A program made the position numbers and the translations under genes. From Methylacidiphilales bacterium (GTDB taxonomy: Bacteria > Verrucomicrobiota > Verrucomicrobiia > Methylacidiphilales > UBA1321), in assembly GCA_021272315.1 (NCBI GenBank), contig JAJSLI010000050.1, positions 1 through 64,000 on the forward strand: a stretch of DNA of 64,000 nucleotides. The letters are read 5' to 3'. The notes under the pieces were generated by a model. The model was not told the DNA's origin. It did not search any database and saw nothing but the letters and a program-made list of their open reading frames with translations. Of the stretch, positions 46,383-55,200 are shown piece by piece. Position 1 is the first letter of the stretch; each line of letters opens with the position of its first letter.

Positions 46383-48095
46383 TTATAAACCGAGTTGTTC
46401 ATGAAGTTGCATGATTTCCTCCGGCGTGGAGGGACGCACCCGCTCAAAAACGTAGACGCGGACTCCCTGATCAAGTTGGAAAATCCGCGGATCACGGGTG
46501 AAAGCATGGGCAAAACCCTCCCCCCGAAGAAACAGGCGCGCCGGCACAGTCATGACTTTTTGCCTGCTTGGAAGATCTGTCTGGATCGGGTCGGTCACCA
46601 GAACCAGCCTAGCGCTCACCAACTGATCAGGAAACCCGTCCCTGACATCCACATCCTTTGTTATGCAAACGTGGTCTTGTGCCGGCAGTGATTCGTTCAA
46701 CTGAAAGCCCGCGCTGCTCAAAAGGCTGGAGTTGAAGAGATCGCTGGAGGCAAGCACATAAACATCCCTGGCCGGTGGCACGCCCGGCGGACTGCCGACT
46801 TTGTCACCGATAAAACGCACGAGCGCCTCGATCTCGCCCAAATCGTGGCGCTGAACCGGCTGCCTCCGCACAACCGGAAACGCCGCTTGGGCCAAGGATG
46901 AACCGAGGGGAGGAGAAGGTGAAAACACGCTCCAAAAACTCAAACCGCTCACCAAAACCGCAACGACAAGGAGCACCCAGCCCCACGGTTTTCGATCAGG
47001 CAATCCCGGCGAAGAAAGAAGCTGCCGCGCCAAAAAAAGGGGCATCACCGCTGTGGCAATATAAAACAGCAAAATGTGGTGAATGCCCATTTCCGCCACC
47101 CGGGAGAAAAAAAGCCAAGCTACCCACCCAGGTAGGTAAAGGTAGAGAGCGCCGCGCCGCGCCTGGGTCAGGAAAAGGGCCACGACAAAGCACAGAAGAG
47201 CCAGCGCCACTTGGGCCAGTCCGAAATACCGGAAAAGCGCGACAAAGTTGGTCCCCAAGGTAGCTAACCATGAACCGTTGGTCTGGTAAGAGGTGTAAAT
47301 GCGGGAATAGTTCGTAGTCAGGATTTCCACGGGTAGCGGGAAAGAAAGAAAATAAACACCGACAAGACCCCAGGCGCAAAAAAACGGCCCATAGGCGGCT
47401 TGGTAAACCGACACCAGTGTGACGGAGCGGGACCGGCGGCTGGTCGCGATAAAATCAAGCGCGATTTCCACCAGTAAAACCACCAGCAAACCGACATCAA
47501 GATAGAGATACCAGCGCTTGCATAAGGCGAGAATGGCCAACGCCGCTCCAATACTTAACCACCGGATTACGTCTCTCGACCGAATGTCCGTCCGTATAAA
47601 CAGATCGGTTGCTACAGCGGCCACTATCAGTCCTCCCACGTCCGTTAATCCATTCAGCGTCACGATCCAAGGCAAAGGAACCAAGAGAAGAGCAAGAAAC
47701 GCCAGGACCGACCACACAGCATGGGGCCAGGTGGTTTGAGGAACCTTGATAAGAAACCACACGCAAAATGTCACGGATGGGATGAGGAGAAAGACGACGT
47801 TGGAAACAATGTCGCAGAGCCTGGATCCTCCAAAAAGCGCCATCATGCAGGCGGAAGGAACAGCGCAAACGAGGTTGTAATCGTGGTGCATGTACCGTCC
47901 GAGAACCGCGATCGAACTCAAGACGCTGTGATCCGGCGGGTGCGTCATCGGGTCCTCCAACCACCAAAAGTTGGAATCCCAACAATACAAGGTGTGCTCA
48001 GCCCGCATGAACCGGACAGTCCAACTCACAAAAACAGCCGCAATGACAACCCACAAAACGATGATCACCCCTTGCTTTAAATGAAACCGCGGCAT
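46383..48095 (-). CDS. Polytopic membrane protein, GT-C-like
   Basis: This 570-residue protein has about 10-12 hydrophobic helices and a soluble C-terminal domain (about 415-570: IEALVRFIGDKVGSPPGVPPARDVYVLASSDLFNSSLL). The first loop carries WDSNFWWLEDPMTHPPDHSV, with acidic residues placed like those of GT-C glycosyltransferases that use lipid-linked sugars, but no certain signature. It lies between the GT2/methyltransferase pair and the MsbA-like exporter, so a glycan-transfer role in the envelope is likely. A mere scaffold cannot be excluded. Confidence 0.65.
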   Translation of the reverse strand: MPRFHLKQGVIIVLWVVIAAVFVSWTVRFMRAEHTLYCWDSNFWWLEDPMTHPPDHSVLSSIAVLGRYMHHDYNLVCAVPSACMMALFGGSRLCDIVSNVVFLLIPSVTFCVWFLIKVPQTTWPHAVWSVLAFLALLLVPLPWIVTLNGLTDVGGLIVAAVATDLFIRTDIRSRDVIRWLSIGAALAILALCKRWYLYLDVGLLVVLLVEIALDFIATSRRSRSVTLVSVYQAAYGPFFCAWGLVGVYFLSFPLPVEILTTNYSRIYTSYQTNGSWLATLGTNFVALFRYFGLAQVALALLCFVVALFLTQARRGALYLYLPGWVAWLFFSRVAEMGIHHILLFYIATAVMPLFLARQLLSSPGLPDRKPWGWVLLVVAVLVSGLSFWSVFSPSPPLGSSLAQAAFPVVRRQPVQRHDLGEIEALVRFIGDKVGSPPGVPPARDVYVLASSDLFNSSLLSSAGFQLNESLPAQDHVCITKDVDVRDGFPDQLVSARLVLVTDPIQTDLPSRQKVMTVPARLFLRGEGFAHAFTRDPRIFQLDQGVRVYVFERVRPSTPEEIMQLHEQLGL

Positions 48096-48244
48096 GCGAA
48101 TAAGGGAAAAGAATCAGAACGGGTTACCTCTCTTGCCCACAAACAGGCCGGCAAGCGATGGTAGGTCCAAACACCCCGCGTAAACGTTATGTGCTTTGCG
48201 CGCCCATGGTCAAGCCGATATCCCTCCGGCACATACCCTTTGTC

Positions 48245-50089
48245 CTATTTGACCGCCGCTGCTTCCGCCTCATCTGATAAAATGTTGGCGCCGTGCTGAA
48301 GATCAACCATCCGGCGATAGGCGCCATCGGGCACGTTCATCAGTTCGTCGTGCGAGCCGGTTTCCAGCACCGCCCCTTCCCGCAGCATGACGATCACGTC
48401 GGCGTTGCGGATGGTCGAAAGTCGATGGGCGATCACGAAGCAGGTCCGCCCTTTCATCAACTCGTCCAGCGCCTGCTGGACGAGCAGTTCGCTCTCCGCG
48501 TCGAGCGCGCTCGTCGCCTCGTCGAGAATCAAAATGGAAGGATCCTTCAATAATGCCCGTGCAATGGCGATCCGCTGCCGCTGCCCGCCGGAAACTTTCA
48601 CGCCCCGATCACCGACCAGCGTCTCGTACCCCTCGGGAAACCGGGTGATGAAGTCATGCGCGTTGGCCCGCTTGGCCGCAGCCTCGATCTCCACCCGCGA
48701 TGCGCCCGGTCTGCCGTAGGCGATGTTCTCCGCAATCGAACCGCCAAAGAGCAGCACCTCCTGCGGCACCAGCGCCATCTGTCCGCGCAACTCGTGCAAG
48801 CCGTAATCCGTCGCGGGCCGCCCGTCGAAAAGAATCCGGCCCTGCTGCGGGTCGTAAAAACGGAGCAACAGCGCCGCAATAGTCGACTTGCCCGAGCCGC
48901 TCGGCCCTACCAACGCGACCACTTTGCCCGCCTCCACCGAGAACGTGAGGTTCTTCAGGACGCTGACCTCCGGGCGCGAAGGATAGGCGAAGGTCACATG
49001 ATCCAACGTCACCTCGCCTCGAAAGCGCTCCTTCGCAATGGCCCCGTCCGAACGCGCAGCGGCCAGCGTCAGTCCCTCCGACGGCTCGGCCAGAAGCTCG
49101 CGCACACGCTGCGTCGCCCCGATTGATTTTTGGAGGTTGCTGTAGAGGTCCGCAAAGCTGCCGAGAGAACCGCCGACAAAAACCGTGTAAATCATAAAAC
49201 TGATAAGTTCTCCCTTCTGGAGACTCCCGTCGAGCAGCAGGGTCGTGCCGTACCAAAGCACGACCACAATGGCGCTGAAAATGCCTAAAATGATGAAGGC
49301 GATCAACGCCGCCCGCGCCTTCGCGCCGTGCAGCACCGCGCCCAGAAAGACGTCGATCCGCGACCCATACCGTTTCTGCTCGAAAAGCTCGTTGCAGTAG
49401 GCCTTCACACTCGCAATGCCCTGCAGCGCCTCCTCAACTACGTTCGCCGTTTGCGCGAGCGCGTCCTGCGTCACCTTTGACCGCTTGCCCACGCGGCGCC
49501 CGAGCAGAATCGCCCCGATGATCGTCAGAGGGAAACAGGCCAGCATCACGCCCGTAAGCCGTGGCGACATGCAGCCGATGAACACGACGCTCCCGATCAA
49601 AATCAGGCTCTGACGCAAAAACTGGGGAACCGCGAAGACAAACGCGTCCTGCAGCTGTGTCAGGTCGGCCGACATCCGGCTGGTCAACTCGCCCACCTGT
49701 TTCTGGCCAAAGAACGTCATCGACATTTCCGTCAGGTGCGCGAAAAGCGCCTTGCGCAGGTCGGCCAGTCCATATTCTCCCACCGTGTTGAAGCGCATCG
49801 TTTGGAAATAGGTCATGGCGGCCTGGACAAAGAGAACGGCCAGCATGAAAAACATGAAATGAAAGGCCCACTCGCGATTGGGACTGTCGATCAGCTTGCC
49901 CGCGAACCAGGGAAACAAAACGCCTAGCACGCTCGAACAAACCAGGAGCACAATACCCATCGCGAGCCTCCCCCGGTAGGGCCGCAGATAGCCGTAGAGA
50001 CTGAACATCTGCCCGAACGTTTCGCGTGTCAGTTTCACCTTCGGCGGGGCGTCCGGGGACGAATTGGAATCATGGGAACGAAGCGGCAT
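48245..50089 (-). CDS. MsbA-type ABC exporter (fused membrane and ATPase domains)
   Basis: This 614-residue half-transporter has six membrane helices (about 35-310) and an ATPase domain (about 355-595) with Walker A VGPSGSGKST, Q-loop LVPQEVLLFGG, signature KVSGGQRQRIAIARALL, Walker B ILILDEATSALD and the His switch in VIAHRLSTI. It works as a homodimer. The family exports lipid A core or other lipids; the surrounding glycan genes agree, though drug or peptide export is possible. It is preceded by a 258-bp gap and not tightly linked to neighbours. Confidence 0.9.
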   Translation of the reverse strand: MPLRSHDSNSSPDAPPKVKLTRETFGQMFSLYGYLRPYRGRLAMGIVLLVCSSVLGVLFPWFAGKLIDSPNREWAFHFMFFMLAVLFVQAAMTYFQTMRFNTVGEYGLADLRKALFAHLTEMSMTFFGQKQVGELTSRMSADLTQLQDAFVFAVPQFLRQSLILIGSVVFIGCMSPRLTGVMLACFPLTIIGAILLGRRVGKRSKVTQDALAQTANVVEEALQGIASVKAYCNELFEQKRYGSRIDVFLGAVLHGAKARAALIAFIILGIFSAIVVVLWYGTTLLLDGSLQKGELISFMIYTVFVGGSLGSFADLYSNLQKSIGATQRVRELLAEPSEGLTLAAARSDGAIAKERFRGEVTLDHVTFAYPSRPEVSVLKNLTFSVEAGKVVALVGPSGSGKSTIAALLLRFYDPQQGRILFDGRPATDYGLHELRGQMALVPQEVLLFGGSIAENIAYGRPGASRVEIEAAAKRANAHDFITRFPEGYETLVGDRGVKVSGGQRQRIAIARALLKDPSILILDEATSALDAESELLVQQALDELMKGRTCFVIAHRLSTIRNADVIVMLREGAVLETGSHDELMNVPDGAYRRMVDLQHGANILSDEAEAAAVK

Positions 50090-50347
50090 AGCTTGATCTT
50101 ATCTCTTCCTTCAGAGAATGCAAAGAAGAGGCTTCCGGAGCCCAACTTCAAGGCTTAGTTCAACGCAAACACTATCACGGTCTACCCAAGCAATAGTTAC
50201 TTTGAGTTCATGGCCATTGACGACAACCGCCGCGCGATTGACGGCGTTGAGAAGACCATCAAAGCGTAGCCCGAAGTCACCTGCACAATGTCCTGGATGG
50301 CCTCGAGCGTCTTGGGGCAAATCGTTTTCGCGATCGTGCCGGAACGG

Positions 50348-52303
50348 TCATTTGGAAGGAGGAGGAGGCGTATCGCTGGCGCAGCGGAACCCGAGCCAGA
50401 ATGTCCGGGTTTCCAGCGGAAAATTGGTAGCGCGGTAAGTCGATTCTTCGTGCTCCTTCATTTTGGTCTGTATATTGCCGCCGCGAATAACTGCGTCCAT
50501 CACGGAACTGACCACCGTGCCCGGCACAACCGTATCCGTCCATTCGCTCACGTTGCCCGCCATGCCATAGACCCCGTAATAACTCTTGTCGTCCGGCATC
50601 TGGTCGACCATCAGGTGGGCTGGTCGCGGGTGGCTGGCCCGATCCATATCCGGCAGCAGCACGTCGGTGTTCGCCTTCATGGCAAACTCATTGCCCCAAG
50701 GAAAAAGGTTGCCATTGGGCCCTCGTGCTGCCTTCTCCCATTCCTGTTCAGTCGGAAGCCGTTTGCCCGCCCACTTCGCATAGGCCTCGGCATCGTACCA
50801 GTCAATGTTGAACACCGGATGGTCCAAGGTCAGTATTTCGTTGCTGTAAGGCATGTGATATTTAATGCAACGCCAAATACCCGGCACGATCGCCCCGTTC
50901 GCATCCTCCTTGTCGGCCCAGTCTTTCGGCTGATGATCCTTCTCGCCTTGTTGCCGCGGGTTGCGCCAGGCAGCGTCGGTGCCCGCCTTGTCCACCGCGC
51001 GCAGAAATTTTAGGTATTGTCCGAAGGTCACCTCGTATTGGTCGATGTAATACGTGTGGTCGATTGTCGCCGTGGTTGTCTGAAAGAAAAAGTCGCCTGC
51101 CGGAATCTCGACCATCGTGTTGAATTCCCGCGAAGGTGGATCAGCCAGATAACGGGTGTAAATAAAATATCCGGCGATCAGCAGGATCAGCGCGAACGAA
51201 GCAAACATCAGGTAGGAGGCGCGATGCTGTTTCTTGCGCTCCGCTACGAGCGCCTTTTGCGCGATATGATGCTCCTCGGATACCGCGATTTCGCGCTCCG
51301 GCGCCAGTTCAATGTCAATGGCCTGAGCCTCGCTGATCACCGGCGCCATTTGCACCGGCCCCTGCCGGATTTTCTCCAGCAACTGGCTCACACGCGGCGG
51401 AACTGGCATATCGGGCGGCAACAGCGCCTGCACCGCATGCCCCAACAGCGACAAATCGGAAATGCCCGGCGGCGGCGGCGTGAGGTTAGGATCCACGCAA
51501 TTGGCCAGCTTGATCACCCCCTGAGGCGATAAAGTAACATCCGTCGCACCCACCACCGCATGTGGGTACTTGTTCACGTCCCAAAAAAGAATTACCGACC
51601 CGACAATGTGGATAATTTGCGCCACCTGTCGCGGTTCGATCCCCTGCCCCGTCGTCGCCATTTCCGCCAAGTTCGGCATGTCCCATTTTTCCCGGCAAAA
51701 GAAATCGCGCCCCTGGTAGTTGCCTGCCTGGTACACCGCTTGGACGTTCGGGTGGCTCGCCCTCGCCATCAAGGTCGCGAAACTCCGGAAGCGTTCCGTC
51801 TCCTGCGGCGTTAGCCATGAATGGGCCACGGTGATGAAAATTTCCCGCTTCACCCCGGTGTCATACGCTTGGTAACAATCCCCCCACCGGTCCGGCGGAT
51901 GTTTCTTGCCCAACCGGTAGGGCGGGAATACCGTGCCCTCCAGCGTCGTCAGCGCATCCTGGCACGTCGCCCCAAAAAGCGGCTCATCCAGCGGCAGAGG
52001 GAAAAGCGTCAACCCCTGGATGTAATCGGCAAAATTTTGCAAATTGAAACTGGTCACGATGATCACGCGGGCGCGCCGGAATCTTGACCGTACGGTCGAC
52101 AGAAACTCCAGCCCGTCCCCCTCGGCGAAATAGACCTCGCAAATGCAAAGATCAAGATCGTTGAACCTGTCCAGAGCCGCAAGACCCGATGGCGGATCAG
52201 ACGAAATGAAAACCACCGCATCCGGTGTGCCCATCAAAATGAGTTCCTTCATGTGCGCCGCCAGCGCAGGATCAGATTGAAGAATCAGGACTTGGGCGCT
52301 CAT
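50348..52303 (-). CDS. Degenerate receiver - pseudokinase - SUMF1-like fusion, membrane anchored
   Basis: This 651-residue protein has four parts. Residues 1-120 are a receiver-like domain (VLILQSDPALAAHM, LDLCICEVYFAEGDGLEFL), but the phospho-acceptor Asp is Glu56. Residues about 125-330 match a Ser/Thr kinase fold (YRLGKKHPPDRWGDCYQAYD, FRSFATLMARASHPNVQAVYQAG), yet no VAIK Lys, HRD or DFG is present. One membrane helix follows at about 366-386 (YLMFASFALILLIAGYFIY). Residues about 400-645 form a SUMF1/formylglycine-enzyme-like domain (MVEIPAGDFFF, YYIDQYEVTFGQYLKFL, GKRLPTEQEWEKAARG, GNVSEWT, FWLGFRCA) without the catalytic Cys pair in the KEHEESTYRAT region. It likely binds ligands and transmits a signal rather than catalysing. 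Unusual combination, not recognised as a named protein. Confidence 0.75.
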   Translation of the reverse strand: MSAQVLILQSDPALAAHMKELILMGTPDAVVFISSDPPSGLAALDRFNDLDLCICEVYFAEGDGLEFLSTVRSRFRRARVIIVTSFNLQNFADYIQGLTLFPLPLDEPLFGATCQDALTTLEGTVFPPYRLGKKHPPDRWGDCYQAYDTGVKREIFITVAHSWLTPQETERFRSFATLMARASHPNVQAVYQAGNYQGRDFFCREKWDMPNLAEMATTGQGIEPRQVAQIIHIVGSVILFWDVNKYPHAVVGATDVTLSPQGVIKLANCVDPNLTPPPPGISDLSLLGHAVQALLPPDMPVPPRVSQLLEKIRQGPVQMAPVISEAQAIDIELAPEREIAVSEEHHIAQKALVAERKKQHRASYLMFASFALILLIAGYFIYTRYLADPPSREFNTMVEIPAGDFFFQTTTATIDHTYYIDQYEVTFGQYLKFLRAVDKAGTDAAWRNPRQQGEKDHQPKDWADKEDANGAIVPGIWRCIKYHMPYSNEILTLDHPVFNIDWYDAEAYAKWAGKRLPTEQEWEKAARGPNGNLFPWGNEFAMKANTDVLLPDMDRASHPRPAHLMVDQMPDDKSYYGVYGMAGNVSEWTDTVVPGTVVSSVMDAVIRGGNIQTKMKEHEESTYRATNFPLETRTFWLGFRCASDTPPPPSK

Positions 52304-52593
52304 GAAAATGAAAAGCTGAGATTGCGCTAAAATTGTGCTTCTGCCAATGGTGATTCTTCATACCCCTCAAGGCGACTACAAGCCGGCACGGAGCACCTCG
52401 TTGTCCCATGCGTGTGTACATGCATCCGTTCCGCGGGTTTGGCGGACAACTGCCAAGCAGAAGAAAAATCAGGAAAGAGAAGTTCGCTGTAGGTTGTCAG
52501 CAGCCAAATCACGTCATTCGGCCTTCGATCAGCAACCGGTGCAAGACGAATGCGAAATCTTTTCCGCCACTCCGTCAAAAGATGTTTTTTCTC

Positions 52594-54816
52594 TCATTTT
52601 GTATTTGATTTATTGACACCTGTACCCGTGGGTTGCGCCGGCGCCTCGACCTTGTTCAGGTTGTCGCGGGCTTGCTGCAGATTCGGGTCCAGGCGCAGGG
52701 CTTCTTGGAATTCTTCGATGGCCTGCTGCTTCGCGCCCATTTGAAAGTAGACGATCCCACGGGTGTTATGGGCGACGGCAAGATTGGGATTGATTTGCAG
52801 TGCCTCGTTAAATTGTTCAAGCGCTTCCGGAAGTTTGTTCAGGAGAAGGTAGGAATGACCGAGGTTGTAATGAAACTGCACGTTATTGGGGTCGAGCTGC
52901 AAGGCCATCAGATAGTGCACGGTTGCTTCCTGATAGTGTTCCGGTCCCATGGCACTGAGGACGTTGCCCCAGTTATTCTGGGCGCTGGCCAGCGTCGGCT
53001 TTTGCTGCAAGGCCACCTGATAGTGGGTGACGGCCTCCTGATAGTGCCCAAGTTCGGCCGTGGCATTGCCCCAGTTGTAATGGGCGTCGGCATAATTGTG
53101 CTGGATGGTCGTGGCCTCCTGAAATTGCGCGGCGGCCTCAGCCGGTCGCTTTGCGCCCAGAAGCGTGACTCCGTAGTTGTTGTGGGCCCGGGCATTACCG
53201 GGCTCCTGAGAAATGGCTACTTTCCAGAAGTTGACATCGGTTGAGTAGTCCTCATTGCGCAGAAAGGTTAGAACACCATAAACGGCGCACAGGGCGATGA
53301 CAGGAAACCAAAAACGGGTACCGAGGAAGTGACGCAAGACGAGCACCAAGGGAACCAGAAAGGCAAGCAGGGGGAGATAGAGCCGGTGTTCGCCTTGAGG
53401 CGAAACGACAATGGGAATGAAGCTGGAGGTGGGGGCGAGGATGAGGAAAAACCAGGCGCCCGCAAAGCCAATAAGCGGCCAGCGCACCAAGGCGACCAAA
53501 GTGGCGGCGAGAAGGACCACGACGGTGATCGCATCGAGCAGGGCATGGTTGGCGATGAGATCAGGGAAGACAAGGATGGCGTAATCGATCGAATCCTCAT
53601 GCCTGATGTGGAACGTAGTCAGGCCATAGTCGATAATGAGTGGATGGGGCCATACCATCAGAGCGAGGTAATGGACAATGGCGGGACATTCCGTAAGGGC
53701 ATAATCCCAGCCGGTGACACCAAATTGATAACCGACGATCCGACCTTGGGGATTTTCGTGGCCCTTCGTATCCTGTACGCCATAGGCCACAAACAGCCAG
53801 CAACTCACAGCCAGCACGAGATAAAGACCCCAACGGCGACGCAACGCCGGGAGAAAAGTCCCGGCGAAGAAAACACCGTCAAAGAGGAAAACCACGATCG
53901 GGGCGGCCAAACAGATTTCCACGATGCGGTACTCGGCGTTGTCGTAACCCTTGATGTCCTGCACGCCATAGATGAAGACCAGCCAGCAACTCACAGCCAG
54001 CACGAGATAAAACCTCCAACGACGGCGCCAGGCCTGGAGAAAAGTCCCGGTGACGAAAGTGCGGTCGTAGAGGAGAACCATGACCGGGGCGGTGATGATG
54101 ATTTCCTTGAAGGCGGCGCCTGCGGTGCAAGAAAGGACGGCAAGGAAGAACCAACGGCGGGGGTCGATCGTCTGCGGTTCGGTGGCGCGGATAAAACAAT
54201 AAATGGTGAGAAGATAGCAGAGCCCCATGAGAGCCTCGGCGCGCTGGGAGATGTAAGCGACACACTCAGTCTGAAGGGGATCGAGCATCCAAAGCAGCGT
54301 GGCGGCAACCGCAAGCGGCAGGGCGGCGGAACCGAAGCGCGCGCGCAGGACCGGCTGCAAAAAGGTGCGGCGCAGGACGCCGAGAAGGGTCAGCCCGGCC
54401 AGAATGTGAACCAGAACATTGAGGGCATGATAACTCCAGGTCCCGCTTCTGCCGTTGATGGCGTAATTGATGGCGAAGGAGAGGTTGAGCAGAGGACGTC
54501 CGCCCACGGTTAGAAAGCAGGGAGGGTCAAGAGGCGCCCATGGCGGCCAGAGATGCTCGATAGAGTAGTTTTTCATGATGGCCTGATCGTCATCGAAGAG
54601 GAAAGGCCCGGTGAAGCTGTTGCTGTAGACCAGAAGGATGACGAGCACGATGAGGCCGATAATCCAAAGGGGGCTACCTTTTTCGACCAGGATCGGTGAT
54701 CGGGCTGGGGAAGCGCTACGTGGCGGCGGAGGCCCCTCCAAAGGAGGGCTCTTTTCGGCCAAGGCGGACGGGGCCGCGCGAAAGGCTTGGGAACGGTTTT
54801 TTTTCTTTCTGGACAT
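52594..54816 (-). CDS. Tmtc-like membrane protein with C-terminal TPR repeats
   Basis: This 740-residue protein has a Pro-rich N-terminal tail, then many membrane helices (about 48-510) with the loop SNSFTGPFLFDDDQAIMKNYSIEHLWPPW that is typical of Tmtc/DUF1736-type O-mannosyl transferase-like proteins (acidic DDD after a short helix). The C-terminus holds about six tetratricopeptide repeats (NARAHNNYGVTLLG, ADAHYNWGNATAELGHYQEAVTHYQVALQQKP, VQFHYNLGHSYLLLNKLPEALEQFNEAL, LAVAHNTRGIVYFQMGAKQQAIEEFQEAL). A 62-residue segment is duplicated in the membrane part. Start at ATG 54816; the upstream frame is unlikely. Confidence 0.75.
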   Translation of the reverse strand: MSRKKKNRSQAFRAAPSALAEKSPPLEGPPPPRSASPARSPILVEKGSPLWIIGLIVLVILLVYSNSFTGPFLFDDDQAIMKNYSIEHLWPPWAPLDPPCFLTVGGRPLLNLSFAINYAINGRSGTWSYHALNVLVHILAGLTLLGVLRRTFLQPVLRARFGSAALPLAVAATLLWMLDPLQTECVAYISQRAEALMGLCYLLTIYCFIRATEPQTIDPRRWFFLAVLSCTAGAAFKEIIITAPVMVLLYDRTFVTGTFLQAWRRRWRFYLVLAVSCWLVFIYGVQDIKGYDNAEYRIVEICLAAPIVVFLFDGVFFAGTFLPALRRRWGLYLVLAVSCWLFVAYGVQDTKGHENPQGRIVGYQFGVTGWDYALTECPAIVHYLALMVWPHPLIIDYGLTTFHIRHEDSIDYAILVFPDLIANHALLDAITVVVLLAATLVALVRWPLIGFAGAWFFLILAPTSSFIPIVVSPQGEHRLYLPLLAFLVPLVLVLRHFLGTRFWFPVIALCAVYGVLTFLRNEDYSTDVNFWKVAISQEPGNARAHNNYGVTLLGAKRPAEAAAQFQEATTIQHNYADAHYNWGNATAELGHYQEAVTHYQVALQQKPTLASAQNNWGNVLSAMGPEHYQEATVHYLMALQLDPNNVQFHYNLGHSYLLLNKLPEALEQFNEALQINPNLAVAHNTRGIVYFQMGAKQQAIEEFQEALRLDPNLQQARDNLNKVEAPAQPTGTGVNKSNTK
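53719..54090. repeat. Internal tandem duplication, 186-bp period, inside the TPR gene
   Basis: Two adjacent 186-base units encode 62 residues each: APVMVLLYDRTFVTGTF...GVQDIKGYDNAEYRI and APIVVFLFDGVFFAGTF...GVQDTKGHENPQGRI. The DNA is still highly similar, with identical runs such as CAGCCAGCAACTCACAGCC at 53794 and 53980, so the event is recent or maintained by conversion. It adds membrane helices to the protein. Confidence 0.85.
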
Positions 54817-55200
54817 CGGCCTGAATGCGAGTGGGCCGGATTCTGGCACAAATTTTGATAGGATCAAAATAAAACGCAACTAATCGGCTTTTACGGGTTT
54901 GGCTCTTTCAAGGTGCACCGTCAAAAATTTGATCTTTCGATCCCGGTTTTCCATTGGGATCGATCTTTTCTATTCACAACACCATTGCTTTCATTGAACG
55001 GCTCATGAAATGAAACGTTTTCAAACAAAAAAGAGTGACGTATGAGGACGAACTTGAAAGGATGAGGTTTTTTCATCGGGCTCGGGCCTCTTCCGGCTCC
55101 GGTTTTCCGGTGCAATTTTTTTGTGTCAAGCTGCTTTACCCCCAGAATCGGTGTTTGCCGGTCGGGGGAGCGGGCGGACCACATCAACAGCTTGGAAGAT
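54817..55200. other. Divergent 384-bp intergenic region with two dyads
   Basis: The gap separates the TPR gene (minus) from the tripartite exporter (plus). ATTTTGAT-AGG-ATCAAAAT (54852-54870) is a perfect 8-bp dyad 36 bases upstream of the TPR gene start and is a good operator candidate. CGATCCC/GGGATCG (54938-54944, 54956-54962) forms a further stem followed by a T-rich run. No gene is supported here; a short frame at 55035-55424 overlaps the exporter gene. Confidence 0.5.

Noticed and set aside
50100-50347. Frame fragment ending IDDNRRAIDGVEKTIKA in the gap between the MsbA-like and SUMF1-like genes
   Set aside because: It looks as if it could be the tail of a decayed gene, but it is preceded by stops and I recognise no family, so it is not annotated. 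No other feature is visible in this gap.
52304-52593. Short frames in the gap upstream of the SUMF1-like fusion
   Set aside because: No frame has a ribosome site or domain; the gap probably holds the promoter of the fusion gene and the end of the TPR transcript.
53329-54513. 394-codon open frame on the plus strand
   Set aside because: Antisense to the membrane-TPR gene; its apparent repeats come from the 186-bp duplication.
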